Positions 54,545-63,174 of a stretch of 64,000 nucleotides of DNA are shown here, in pieces. Each line of letters opens with the position of its first letter. The first letter of the stretch is position 1. Source of the DNA: Streptomyces griseochromogenes (GTDB lineage: Bacteria; Actinomycetota; Actinomycetes; Streptomycetales; Streptomycetaceae); contig NZ_CP016279.1 in the NCBI RefSeq assembly GCF_001542625.1, forward strand, positions 3,100,001-3,164,000. The letters run 5' to 3'. The position numbers and the translations under genes were made by a program. The notes beneath the pieces were generated by a model. It did not search any database. It had not been told where the DNA came from and was given only the letters and a program-made list of their open reading frames with translations.

Positions 54545-55288
54545 CTATCGTCGGGCGAACTGCCCTGCCGGTCGGCAAGCTGCTGCGACCAGGGCGGCGA
54601 AAAGTTCCTGCTGAGCGGCGTCATACGAGGCGGTGTCCTCGGGGTGCCACTGGACGCCGAGGAACCACCCTGCACCGTTGGGTCGCTCCACGGCCTCGAC
54701 GGTGCCGTCGTCGGCGGTTGCGACGACGCTCAGCCCGGCGCCGACGCGATCCAGGCACTGGTGGTGATAGCAGGAGATCTGGGCCTTCTCCACCCCCAGG
54801 ACCCCTCCCAGCAGCGAGCCGCTTTCGATCGCGATCGGGTGCATCCGGGGGCGGTGATCTGCGTCGGGGCCGCCCATCGTCTGGCGCAGCGTGCCGCCGA
54901 GGGCGGTGTTGACCACTTGCAGCCCACGGCAGATGGCGAGCATGGGCAGTGCAGTGTCCAGGGCGTACCGGGCGAGGGCTAGGTCGAATGCGTCCTGCTC
55001 GTCGTCCACGTCGTAGATGGATGCGTGGGCCTCGGCGGCCTCGTAGCGGTGCGGGGCGAGATCGCCGCCCCCGGGGAGTACGAGTCCGTCGCAGTGCTCG
55101 AGGCGTCGGGCGATCTCGTCGGGGTCGGCATGGCCTCCGGGTGCGTGCGGGTGCATGGTGAACGGTTCGCCGCCCGCATGGTAGACGGCCTCGATCAAGG
55201 CGCGGGCGTTGACTTCGGCGGCGTAGCGCAGGGCGGCTGCGGAGTCGGAGAAGCGGGCCGGTACGGCGATCAGCGGGCGGCGCGTCAC
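54545..55288 (-). CDS. Gamma-glutamyl-amine hydrolase (PuuD-like, peptidase C26)
   Basis: 247 aa class I glutamine-amidotransferase-like hydrolase. Nucleophile Cys120 in LAICRGLQVVN; His215 and Glu217 in GVQWHPED. PuuD-like enzymes release glutamate from gamma-glutamyl-GABA-type products. The GTG start overlaps the stop of the aldehyde dehydrogenase (GTGA), the same order as dehydrogenation followed by deglutamylation. No feature lies in the 119 bp between it and the SpoIIE gene. Confidence 0.87.
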   Translation of the reverse strand: MTRRPLIAVPARFSDSAAALRYAAEVNARALIEAVYHAGGEPFTMHPHAPGGHADPDEIARRLEHCDGLVLPGGGDLAPHRYEAAEAHASIYDVDDEQDAFDLALARYALDTALPMLAICRGLQVVNTALGGTLRQTMGGPDADHRPRMHPIAIESGSLLGGVLGVEKAQISCYHHQCLDRVGAGLSVVATADDGTVEAVERPNGAGWFLGVQWHPEDTASYDAAQQELFAALVAAACRPAGQFARR

Positions 55289-56772
55289 AGCCGGATCCAG
55301 GTGGTCTTGAGCTCGGTGAACTTCTCCAGGGCATGGGCGGACTTGTCACGGCCGTTGCCGGACTGCTTGTAGCCGCCGAAGGGGACGTTGAGGCCGCCCT
55401 CCTCGTAGCAGTTGACCCACACGGTGCCGGCCCTGAGCTGCCGGGAGACCTGGTGGGCGGTGCCAAGGTCGCTGGTCCACACCCCGGCTGCCAGCCCGTA
55501 GTCGCTGTCGTTGGCGAGTGCAACGGCCTGTTCCGTGGTGTCGAAGGTCAGGACGGCCAGGACGGGGCCGAAGACTTCCTCGCGGGCGATCCTCATGTCG
55601 GGGGTGACCTGGTCGAAGACGGTGGGTTTCAGGTGAAGACCCCCTGGGTGGGGCAGCGGGGATCCCCCGGTTCGCAGACGGGCGCCGTCCTGCTTCGCAT
55701 GGTCGATGTGGGCGAGAACGGTGTCGCGCTGGCGGGCGGTGGCGACCGGTCCCATCTCGGTGGTCGGATCGAGTGGGTCGCCCACCCGTAGTGTGCCGGC
55801 ACGTTCGACGATCAGGTCGATGACCTGCTCGGCGATGGAGGTGTGGACGAGCAGGCGGGAGGGGGCGGTGCACATCTCGCCGGCGTTGAAGAAGATCCCC
55901 CACGCGGCGGTGGCCGCGGCCTCGCTCAGGTCGGGTGCGTCGGGGAAGACGATGTTGGGGGACTTGCCGCCGAGCTCCAGCCAGACCCGCTTGAGGTTGG
56001 AGTCGGCGGCGTAGCGGAGATAGTGGCGGCCGACGGCGGTGGAGCCGGTGAAGGCGAGCACGTCGACGTCGGGGTGCAGGCCGAGGGCCTGTCCGACGGC
56101 CCGGCCCTGCCCCGTGATCACGTTGAGTACACCGTCGGGGACACCGGCCTCGGCGGCGAGACGCCCGAGCCGCAGCGCGGAGAGCGGCGTCTGCTCGGAG
56201 GGCTTGAGGACCACGGTGCAGCCCGCCGCGAGCGCGGGGGCGATCTTCCAGGTGCCGAGGGTGAGGGGGAAGTTCCATGGCACGATCGCGGCCACCACGC
56301 CGATCGGCTCCCGGGTGACCAGGGCCAGCGCGTCGCTGTGCGTCTGAGGGGCCTCGTCGGACAGTTTGTCGGCGAGTTCCCCGTAGTAGCGCAGGGTGTT
56401 GGTCACGGCCCGCAGTTCGATGCCGTACGCCTCGGTGACGGGCTTGCCCATCTCCAGGCTTACCAGCAGGGCCAGTTCGGCGCGGTGCTCTTCGACCAGG
56501 TCGGCGAAGCGCTGCAGGATGCGACCCCGCTCGGTCGGCGACAGGCGAGGCCAGGGCCCGTGGTCGAAGGCGCGACGTGCGGAGGAGACCGCGCGGTCCA
56601 CGTCGGCGCCGCTCGCGTCGGCGACCTCGGCCAGGACCTGTCCGTCGCGGGGCGAGACCAGTGGGAAGATCCCGGCTTCTCCAGGGGCGTCGGTTCCGTC
56701 GATCAGATGGTGAACGGGCGGCGTGAGACGTGCCGCCAGGGTCAGCCATTCTTCGTGGGTGGCAGGTGGCAT
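55285..56772 (-). CDS. Aldehyde dehydrogenase (PuuC-like)
   Basis: 495 aa. Glu in LELGGKSPNIVF and the catalytic Cys in FFNAGEMCTAPSRLLVH; cofactor region IVPWNFPLTLGTWKIAPALA and GPVATARQRDTVLAHI. It fits gamma-glutamyl-gamma-aminobutyraldehyde-type dehydrogenases. The gene is coupled to the C26 hydrolase and has regulon box E 18 bp upstream of its ATG. Together with the ligase it would form the gamma-glutamyl branch; an amine oxidase (PuuB equivalent) is not in the window. Confidence 0.87.
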   Translation of the reverse strand: MPPATHEEWLTLAARLTPPVHHLIDGTDAPGEAGIFPLVSPRDGQVLAEVADASGADVDRAVSSARRAFDHGPWPRLSPTERGRILQRFADLVEEHRAELALLVSLEMGKPVTEAYGIELRAVTNTLRYYGELADKLSDEAPQTHSDALALVTREPIGVVAAIVPWNFPLTLGTWKIAPALAAGCTVVLKPSEQTPLSALRLGRLAAEAGVPDGVLNVITGQGRAVGQALGLHPDVDVLAFTGSTAVGRHYLRYAADSNLKRVWLELGGKSPNIVFPDAPDLSEAAATAAWGIFFNAGEMCTAPSRLLVHTSIAEQVIDLIVERAGTLRVGDPLDPTTEMGPVATARQRDTVLAHIDHAKQDGARLRTGGSPLPHPGGLHLKPTVFDQVTPDMRIAREEVFGPVLAVLTFDTTEQAVALANDSDYGLAAGVWTSDLGTAHQVSRQLRAGTVWVNCYEEGGLNVPFGGYKQSGNGRDKSAHALEKFTELKTTWIRL

Positions 56773-56789
56773 GGAGCCCTCCAGCGATT

Positions 56790-56807
56790 ATGTTTGGGCT
56801 CAAACGA
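56790..56807. promoter_or_regulatory. MarR-regulon box E (PuuC-like promoter)
   Basis: ATGTTTGGGCTCAAACGA matches 13 of 16 consensus positions, 17 bp before the minus-strand dehydrogenase start. Confidence 0.75.
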
Positions 56808-56852
56808 TACACGCCTCGAAGGTGTTGACCAGTCCCTTCGGGCTCGGCTAGC

Positions 56853-56870
56853 TTGTTTGGAGCCAAACGA
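56853..56870. promoter_or_regulatory. MarR-regulon box F (hpaE promoter)
   Basis: TTGTTTGGAGCCAAACGA matches 15 of 16 consensus positions, 17 bp before the hpaE-like ATG. Boxes E and F are arranged symmetrically in the 115-bp divergent gap, each against its own start. Confidence 0.82.
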
Positions 56871-56887
56871 AATCTGGAGGCTTTGAC

Positions 56888-58378
56888 ATGTCCCCACGGC
56901 GCGACACAGACGCGACCGAGGCGAGAGTCGCCGGCGTCGCCGTCGACACCCGCCACTGGATAGGCGGCGAGCGGGTGGCGTCCGCCGACACCTTCACCAC
57001 CACCTCACCGATCGACGGCAGCCCCCTCGCCGAGATCGCCCGCGGCGGCGCCGCCGAGGCGGCCCAGGCTGTGGCAGCGGCACGCTCCGCGTTCCCGGCG
57101 TGGGCCGCGACCTCACGCGAAGAGCGAGCACGCATTCTGCACGCCATCGCCGACGGCATCGAGAAGCGCATCGAGGAACTGGCCGTCGTCGAGACCGCCG
57201 ACAACGGGGCGCTCCTGCGCTCCCACCGGCGCGGCGTGATGCCCCGGGTGGCGCACAACTTCCGCTTCTTCGCCGACTGGCTTCTCACCCTGGACCACGA
57301 GGACTTCGAGACACGCGGCCACACCAACCACGTCTCCTGGGACCCGGCCGGCGTCTGCGCCCTCATCACGCCGTGGAACGCGCCGCTGATGCTCGCCACC
57401 TGGAAGGTCGCCCCGGCGCTCGCGGCGGGGAACACCGTTGTCCTCAAGCCCGCCGAATGGTCGCCCCTCACGGCGTCGCTGCTCGCCGACATCGCGGCCG
57501 AGGCGGGGCTGCCCGCCGGAGTGCTCAACGTCGTCCAGGGTTACGGGGAAGAGGTCGGCGCCGCTCTTGTCTCCGACCCTGGAGTGGCCCGGATCAGCTT
57601 CACCGGCTCGGTACCGACGGCCCGCCACATCGCCGCCGCCGCGGCGGCCAACCTGGTCCCGGTCAGCCTGGAGCTCGGCGGCAAATCACCGCTGCTGGTC
57701 TTCGCCGACGCCGACCTCGACCTCGCCGTGGACCTCGCGATCGAGCAGTACGACAACGCCGGGCAGGTCTGCCTCGCGGCCACCAGGCTGCTGGTCGAGG
57801 AGAGCATCGCCGAGGAGTTCACCGCCCGCTTCCTCACGCGAGCCCGGAAACTCAAGCAGGGCGACCCGCGCGACGAGGCCACGGACATCGGCCCGAACAT
57901 CCACCGCGACCATGTCGAACGCATCAACGGCTTCGTCCTGAACGCGATCGACGACGGAGCGACGGTGCTGCTCGGCGGCAGCCCCAACTACCACCTGGGC
58001 GGGCTCTACTACCAGCCCACCCTCCTGGCCGTTGTCGCCCCCGACGCCGCGATCGTCACCGAGGAGGTCTTCGGGCCCGTCCTCACCCTCCAGACCTTCG
58101 CCACCGAGGACGAGGCCGTCGAGCTGGCCAACGGCACCCGCTTCGGCCTCGCCGCCACTCTCGCCACGGGAGATACCGAGCGCGCCACGCGCGTCAGCGA
58201 GCGGCTCGTCGCCGGAACGGTCTGGGTCAACTGCTTCTTCGTCCGTGACCTCCAAGCCCCCTTCGGCGGGTCCCGCCAATCCGGCATCGGGCGCGAGGGC
58301 GGCACCTGGAGCTTCGACTTCTACTGCGATGTCAAGAACACCGTGACCGCGCCGAAGGGATGGCACACCCATGGGTGA
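56888..58378 (+). CDS. hpaE: 5-carboxymethyl-2-hydroxymuconate semialdehyde dehydrogenase (HpaE-like)
   Basis: 496 aa aldehyde dehydrogenase. LELGGKSPLLVFADAD and catalytic Cys in YDNAGQVCLAATR; PWNAPLMLATWKVAPALAAG binds NAD. Similar to HpaE and related 2-hydroxymuconate semialdehyde dehydrogenases, supported by the extradiol dioxygenase gene that overlaps its end by 8 nt. TGGAGG precedes the ATG. It oxidises the ring-cleavage semialdehyde of homoprotocatechuate to the dicarboxylate. The exact ring substrate is inferred from context. Confidence 0.83.
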   Translation: MSPRRDTDATEARVAGVAVDTRHWIGGERVASADTFTTTSPIDGSPLAEIARGGAAEAAQAVAAARSAFPAWAATSREERARILHAIADGIEKRIEELAVVETADNGALLRSHRRGVMPRVAHNFRFFADWLLTLDHEDFETRGHTNHVSWDPAGVCALITPWNAPLMLATWKVAPALAAGNTVVLKPAEWSPLTASLLADIAAEAGLPAGVLNVVQGYGEEVGAALVSDPGVARISFTGSVPTARHIAAAAAANLVPVSLELGGKSPLLVFADADLDLAVDLAIEQYDNAGQVCLAATRLLVEESIAEEFTARFLTRARKLKQGDPRDEATDIGPNIHRDHVERINGFVLNAIDDGATVLLGGSPNYHLGGLYYQPTLLAVVAPDAAIVTEEVFGPVLTLQTFATEDEAVELANGTRFGLAATLATGDTERATRVSERLVAGTVWVNCFFVRDLQAPFGGSRQSGIGREGGTWSFDFYCDVKNTVTAPKGWHTHG

Positions 58379-59330
58379 GATCGTCGGCGCCGGCCTGCTC
58401 GCACACGTACCCACCATCATGCTCTCCGAGGCCGCTCGCCGGGAGCTCAACCACGGCCAGGACACCACCCTCGTCGGCGGGTTGGAGCAGCTGCGCCGCG
58501 AGGTCTTCGAAACGGCCGACTACGACACCGTGGTGCTGCTCGACTCCCACTGGGCCACCACCGTCGAGTTCGTCGTCACCGCACACGACCGCCGCGCCGG
58601 GCTGTTCACCTCGGAGGAACTGCCGCGGGGGATGTGCCGCATCCCCTACGACTTCCCCGGCGACCCGGAACTCGCCCACGCGATCGCCGCCCAGGCCGAC
58701 AAACACGGCACCTGGATCACCCCCATCGACGACCCCTACCTCCCCATCTACTACGCCACCGTCAACCTCTGGAAATACCTGGGCGTCGAGGGCAAACGCT
58801 GGGTCTCCATCGGCGTGTGCCAGACCGGAGACACCGAGGACCACCTACGACTCGGCCGCGCGCTCGGCGACGCCATCGCCGCCACCGACCGCAAGGTGCT
58901 GCTCATCGCCTCCGGCGCGCTGTCGCACACCTTCTGGCCGCTGCGCGAGATCCGCGACCACGAGGCCAGCCACCCCGAGCACGTCTTCACCCCCGAGGCC
59001 CGTGACGCCGACCTCGAACGCATCGAGTGGTTCCAACAGGGCCGCCACGACCGGGTGCTGAAGGCCATGCCGGACTTCCTGAAGCACAAGCCCGAGGCCC
59101 GCTTCGGCCACTACCTGATGATGGCCGGCGCCCTTGGCGAAGAGCGCCTGACGGCCTCCGGCCGCCTGTTCAGCAAGTACGAGAACTCGGTCGGCACCGG
59201 ACAGGTCCACCTGTGGTTCGACCGGCCCGCGGGCGGCTGGACGGCCCCGCGCTCAACCGGCGCCCTGCGCCACGACATCCACCACCACGTCGACCCTCAC
59301 CATGACGAGGAGGCACCCCTCCATGCCTGA
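58371..59330 (+). CDS. hpaD: 3,4-dihydroxyphenylacetate 2,3-dioxygenase (HpaD-like, class III)
   Basis: 319 aa LigB-type extradiol dioxygenase. Metal ligands expected at His12 (LLAHVPTIML) and His60 (LLDSHWATTVEF) with a distal Glu; ASGALSHTFWPL carries the catalytic His. It cleaves homoprotocatechuate at the 2,3 bond using Fe(II). The family is about 280-300 aa; here a His-rich tail (HDIHHHVDPHHDEE) is added. It overlaps hpaE by 8 nt and the fumarylacetoacetase-like gene by 8 nt, a tightly coupled trio. Confidence 0.87.
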   Translation: MGEIVGAGLLAHVPTIMLSEAARRELNHGQDTTLVGGLEQLRREVFETADYDTVVLLDSHWATTVEFVVTAHDRRAGLFTSEELPRGMCRIPYDFPGDPELAHAIAAQADKHGTWITPIDDPYLPIYYATVNLWKYLGVEGKRWVSIGVCQTGDTEDHLRLGRALGDAIAATDRKVLLIASGALSHTFWPLREIRDHEASHPEHVFTPEARDADLERIEWFQQGRHDRVLKAMPDFLKHKPEARFGHYLMMAGALGEERLTASGRLFSKYENSVGTGQVHLWFDRPAGGWTAPRSTGALRHDIHHHVDPHHDEEAPLHA

Positions 59331-60171
59331 GTACCGCCGCATACTCCTCGACGGCGCGGTCTTCGAGGTCATCCGTGAAGGCGACGAACTGGTCGCCGCC
59401 GACGGACGACGCGTAAAGATCGCTGAAGCCCACCACCTTCCGCCGGTCGTCCCTTCCAAGGTCGTCGCCGTTCACCTCAACCATCGCAGCAGGGTGGAGG
59501 AGTTCGCCACCTCACTGCCACCCGCGCCCACCTACTTCCACAAGCCGACCTCCGCGCTCAACGCACACGGCGGCGCGATCGTCCGGCCGGACGGCTGCAA
59601 GTACCTCAACTACGAGGGCGAAGTGGCCATCGTCATCGGCCGCACCTGCCGCAATGTCTCTCCCGCCGAAGCGGGTGACTACATCGCCGGATACACCATC
59701 GCCAACGACTACGGCCTGCACGACTTCCGGGACACCGACGCCGGATCCATGCTCCGCGTCAAGGGATCGGACACGCTCTGCCCGCTCGGCCCCGGGCTCG
59801 TCACCGACTGGGACTTCCGGGGCAAGCGGCTGCGCACCTACGTCAACGGCGAGGTGGTCCAGGACGGCTCCACCGACGAGATGGAGTGGGACATGCACTA
59901 CCTCGTCGCCGACATCGCCCGCACGATCACCCTGTACCCCGGTGACGTCCTGCTCTCCGGCACGCCCGCCAACTCCCGGCCGGTGCAGCCCGGCGACGTC
60001 GTCGAGGTGGAGGTCGAGGGGCTCGGACGCCTCACCAACCACATCGTCATCGGACCGGTGGCCGTACGTGACGACTGCGGGGCCCAGCCGACCACCTCCG
60101 AAGAGGTCCTTTCCACCGCCCTGGGCGGCGATTGGGAGTTCCGGGGCATCCGAGCGCCCCAGCGGACCTGA
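59323..60171 (+). CDS. Fumarylacetoacetate hydrolase family protein (HpaG-like)
   Basis: 282 aa. FAH core: metal ligands in NYEGEVAIVIG and ANDYGLHDFRDTD, Lys in VKGSDTLCPLGP, and PGDVLLSGTP. In the homoprotocatechuate route, HpaG-type proteins decarboxylate or isomerise the muconate product. ATG 59323 has GAGGAGG ten bases upstream; an earlier in-frame ATG at 59302 lies deep in hpaD. A 14-bp hairpin follows, ending the trio. HpaF, HpaH and HpaI are not in the window. Confidence 0.85.
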   Translation: MPEYRRILLDGAVFEVIREGDELVAADGRRVKIAEAHHLPPVVPSKVVAVHLNHRSRVEEFATSLPPAPTYFHKPTSALNAHGGAIVRPDGCKYLNYEGEVAIVIGRTCRNVSPAEAGDYIAGYTIANDYGLHDFRDTDAGSMLRVKGSDTLCPLGPGLVTDWDFRGKRLRTYVNGEVVQDGSTDEMEWDMHYLVADIARTITLYPGDVLLSGTPANSRPVQPGDVVEVEVEGLGRLTNHIVIGPVAVRDDCGAQPTTSEEVLSTALGGDWEFRGIRAPQRT

Positions 60172-60182
60172 CTCTCCACACT

Positions 60183-60215
60183 CCGGTACCGACCTGCCCG
60201 ACAGGTCGGTACCGG
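60183..60215 (+). terminator. Strong terminator hairpin after hpaEDG trio
   Basis: CCGGTACCGACCTG / CAGGTCGGTACCGG, perfect 14-bp arms around a 5-nt loop, 12 bp after the stop. No T-tract, but the strongest hairpin in the window. Confidence 0.85.
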
Positions 60216-60265
60216 GCTCGCAAATGGACATGCCCCCTCCGTCGAACAGTCAGGAGTGAATCCCT

Positions 60266-61630
60266 GTGGACCTCGGATTCTGGCTCAGCGAGGCTGTGGT
60301 CTCGAACGAGGACTGGTCCGCCGGCTTCGGCCCCTACCAAACGCACCCGGCGCTGGAGGTCGACGACGCCCGGTTCGCTGCAGCATTCCGGGAATTTGCC
60401 GAGCGCCTGAAGGACAACTACCCCTTCTTCCACCCGCGTTACGCCGGACAGATGCTCAAGCCACCGCACCCGGCCGCGATCGTCGGATACCTCACCGCTG
60501 CGCTCGTCAACCCCAACAACCACGCCCTGGACGGCGGCCCGGCCACGGCCCGGATGGAGCGCGAGGTGGTCCAGCAGCTGGCCGGCATGTTCGGCTACGA
60601 CTCCCATCTCGGCCACCTCACCACCAGCGGCACGATCGCCAATCTGGAAGCCCTCTACGTGGCTCGCGAGACCCACCCCGGGCGCGGCGTCGCATACAGC
60701 GCCGAGGCGCACTACACACACGGCCGGATGTGCGGGGTCCTGGGGATGGAAGGCCATCCGGTCCCGGTCGACGACCACGGCCGGATGGACCTCGACGCCC
60801 TGGAGGACCTCCTGCGCGCAGGGAAAATCGGCACCGTCGTACTCACCGCGGGCACCACCGGCCTCGGGGCGGTCGAGCCGATCCACGAGGCCCTCGCCCT
60901 GCGCGAGCGCTACGGCGTGCGCATCCACGTGGACGCCGCCTACGGAGGCTTTTTCACCCTGCTGGCCGGCGCGGAAGGTCCCGAGGGACTGCCCGAGGCT
61001 CCTTGGCGTGCCATCGCACAGTGCGACTCGATCGTGGTCGACCCGCACAAGCACGGCCTGCAACCCTACGGCTGCGGGGCGGTCCTGTTCCGGGATCCGG
61101 AGGTGGGCCGGTTCTACCTGCACGACTCCCCGTACACCTACTTCACCTCCGAAGAGCTGCACCTCGGTGAGATAAGCCTTGAGTGCTCGCGAGCCGGCGC
61201 GGCTGCCGCAGCCCTCTGGCTCACCTTCCAGATACTGCCGCCAACCCGAGAGGGGCTCGGCCAAGTGCTGGCCGCCGGCCGCCGGGCGGCGGTGCGCTGG
61301 GCGGGACTGATCGAGGAGTCGGAGCGCCTGGAGCTCTATCAGGCCCCGGAACTCGACATCGTCACCTACTTCCCCGTGACGGAGCCGAAGGCTCTCTCCC
61401 GGATCGACGAAGCCAGCGCCATGATCCTGCACGCGGGTATGAACGACACCGAGGATCCGGTGTTCCTCAGCACACTCCGCGTCTCAGCAGACGCCTTGAC
61501 GGCCCGTCACCCGAAGGTCACCGCGGACGCGGACGGGGCTCGGACCCTTCGCAGCGTGCTGATGAAGCCCGAGTCCGAAGGCTACGTGGACCACTTGCAC
61601 GCCCGGCTGGAAGAACTCGCGCGGTTCTGA
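60266..61630 (+). CDS. PLP-dependent amino acid decarboxylase-like protein
   Basis: 454 aa fold-type I PLP enzyme. TTSGTIANLEALYVAR, IHVDAAYGGFF and the Schiff-base Lys262 in VVDPHKHGLQPYGCG are as in group II decarboxylases (aromatic amino acid, tyrosine, aspartate). GTG 60266 has CAGGAG upstream. If it decarboxylates tyrosine or DOPA it would supply the amine for gamma-glutamylation and, later, homoprotocatechuate. This link is inference. No regulon box is seen before it, and it lies behind a strong terminator. Confidence 0.83.
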   Translation: MDLGFWLSEAVVSNEDWSAGFGPYQTHPALEVDDARFAAAFREFAERLKDNYPFFHPRYAGQMLKPPHPAAIVGYLTAALVNPNNHALDGGPATARMEREVVQQLAGMFGYDSHLGHLTTSGTIANLEALYVARETHPGRGVAYSAEAHYTHGRMCGVLGMEGHPVPVDDHGRMDLDALEDLLRAGKIGTVVLTAGTTGLGAVEPIHEALALRERYGVRIHVDAAYGGFFTLLAGAEGPEGLPEAPWRAIAQCDSIVVDPHKHGLQPYGCGAVLFRDPEVGRFYLHDSPYTYFTSEELHLGEISLECSRAGAAAAALWLTFQILPPTREGLGQVLAAGRRAAVRWAGLIEESERLELYQAPELDIVTYFPVTEPKALSRIDEASAMILHAGMNDTEDPVFLSTLRVSADALTARHPKVTADADGARTLRSVLMKPESEGYVDHLHARLEELARF

Positions 61631-61670
61631 TCACCGGCAGAGCCGACAAGAGATGCAAAGGAGGCCGTCT

Positions 61671-62441
61671 GTGCGAGCGCTGATCATCAAGCACGACCAC
61701 CTGTCCACACCGGGTTACGTGGGGGAGAGGCTCACTCAACGAGGCTACGTACTCGATGAGTTGCTCGTTGTCCCCGAGTCGCGCTTCACCGATCCTGGCG
61801 TCGGATGCACCTTTCCCGAGGTGGTGGATATCGATCTGGTCGTCGCCCTGGGGGCGCCCTGGTCGGTGGATCACACCGACCTGATCGGATCATGGATCGC
61901 GCCCGAACTGACACTACTGGGATCGGCGCACGCCGGTGGGATCCCCGTGCTGGGCATCTGCTTCGGCGGCCAGGCGCTGGCGACCGCGCTCGGCGGCCGA
62001 GTCGAACGATCCCCGCGCTTCGAGCTCGGCTGGACCAACATCCACACCGACGCGCCCCGGCTCGTACCGGACGGCCCCTGGTTCCAGTTCCACGGTGACC
62101 GGTGGGTACTCCCGCCCGGAGCCCGGGAGATCGCCCGCAATGACGTCGCTTCTCAGGCGTTCGTGCACGGTCGCAGCATGGGTGTCCAGTTCCACCCCGA
62201 GCTCACCCCGGAGACACTGGCGGCATGGCTCGCCCATGGTGGCGATGCCACGGCAAGTGGGCTGGGCCTGGACCCTGGTGAGCTGCTCGCCCGCACGCGC
62301 GAGGACGCGCAGGCTGCCCGGAAGCGGGCACACCTGCTGGTCGATGCCTTCCTGGCACTGCCGTGCTCCGGCAGTTCGCCGGCGCGACCGGCAACCACAT
62401 CTCCTCCGGCTGCGATCGAAAGAAGACGGGAACTGACATGA
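61671..62441 (+). CDS. Class I glutamine amidotransferase-like protein
   Basis: 256 aa. Nucleophile Cys97 in VLGICFGGQALATALGG; His175 and Glu177 in GVQFHPELT. The family includes GMP synthase-type amidase domains and gamma-glutamyl hydrolases. AAAGGAGG precedes GTG 61671. It follows the decarboxylase by 40 bp and overlaps the F420 reductase by 4 nt. It might be a second gamma-glutamyl hydrolase for the pathway, distinct from the C26 enzyme. Confidence 0.82.
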   Translation: MRALIIKHDHLSTPGYVGERLTQRGYVLDELLVVPESRFTDPGVGCTFPEVVDIDLVVALGAPWSVDHTDLIGSWIAPELTLLGSAHAGGIPVLGICFGGQALATALGGRVERSPRFELGWTNIHTDAPRLVPDGPWFQFHGDRWVLPPGAREIARNDVASQAFVHGRSMGVQFHPELTPETLAAWLAHGGDATASGLGLDPGELLARTREDAQAARKRAHLLVDAFLALPCSGSSPARPATTSPPAAIERRRELT

Positions 62442-63139
62442 CAGCACCTGATGCGGCGACCGAGAATCCACGCGGAGAGCATGATCTCCCTGATGTGTCG
62501 AGTTTGACCGTCGGCGTTCTCGGCGGAACCGGCGACCTGGGCAGTGGTCTGGCTTACCGGCTGGCCAAAGCGGGGCAGCGGGTGGTGATCGGCTCGCGGA
62601 GTGCCGAACGGGCCGAAGCTGTCGCCGCCGAGCTGGGGCTTGGCATCCGAGGCGCGGACAACGCCGCTGCCGCCGCGGCCGGCGACATCGTGATCATCGC
62701 GGTCCCCTGGGACGGCCACCGCGCTGTCCTGGAGTCCACCCGTAGGGACCTCGCTGGCAAGGTCGTCATCGATTGCGTCAATCCACTCGGTTTCGACAAG
62801 CAAGGCGCCCATGCCCTGAGACCCGACGAAGGAAGTGCTGCCCAGCAGGCCGCTGCTCTGCTGCCGGACTCGCATGTCACCGCCGGCTTCCACCATGTTT
62901 CCGCGAAGCTGCTGTTGGACCGGGAGGCAGAGCGGATGGACACCGACGTCATGGTCCTCGGCGACTCGCGTGCGGCCACTGACATCGTCCAGGCTCTGGC
63001 CTGCCGGATCCCTGGCATGCGGGGAATATTCGCCGGTCGGCTGCGCAACGCCCACCAGGTAGAGTCGCTGACCGCGAACCTGATCTCGGTGAACCGCCGC
63101 TACCGGGCGCACGCAGGGCTGAGGGTTACCGATGTCTGA
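62438..63139 (+). CDS. NADPH-dependent F420 reductase (NpdG-like)
   Basis: 233 aa. Rossmann loop VGVLGGTGDLGSGLAYRLAK binds NADP; GSRSAERAEAVAAELGL and VIDCVNPLGFD are typical of coenzyme F420H2:NADP oxidoreductases. It would recycle F420 for an F420-dependent enzyme such as the LLM-type oxidoreductase at 44478. ATG 62438 overlaps the upstream stop (ATGA). It is the last gene of the decarboxylase operon. Confidence 0.83.
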   Translation: MTAPDAATENPRGEHDLPDVSSLTVGVLGGTGDLGSGLAYRLAKAGQRVVIGSRSAERAEAVAAELGLGIRGADNAAAAAAGDIVIIAVPWDGHRAVLESTRRDLAGKVVIDCVNPLGFDKQGAHALRPDEGSAAQQAAALLPDSHVTAGFHHVSAKLLLDREAERMDTDVMVLGDSRAATDIVQALACRIPGMRGIFAGRLRNAHQVESLTANLISVNRRYRAHAGLRVTDV

Positions 63140-63174
63140 GGCCAGTTGGCCTTCGACCGGTAGGAACAGCGCCG

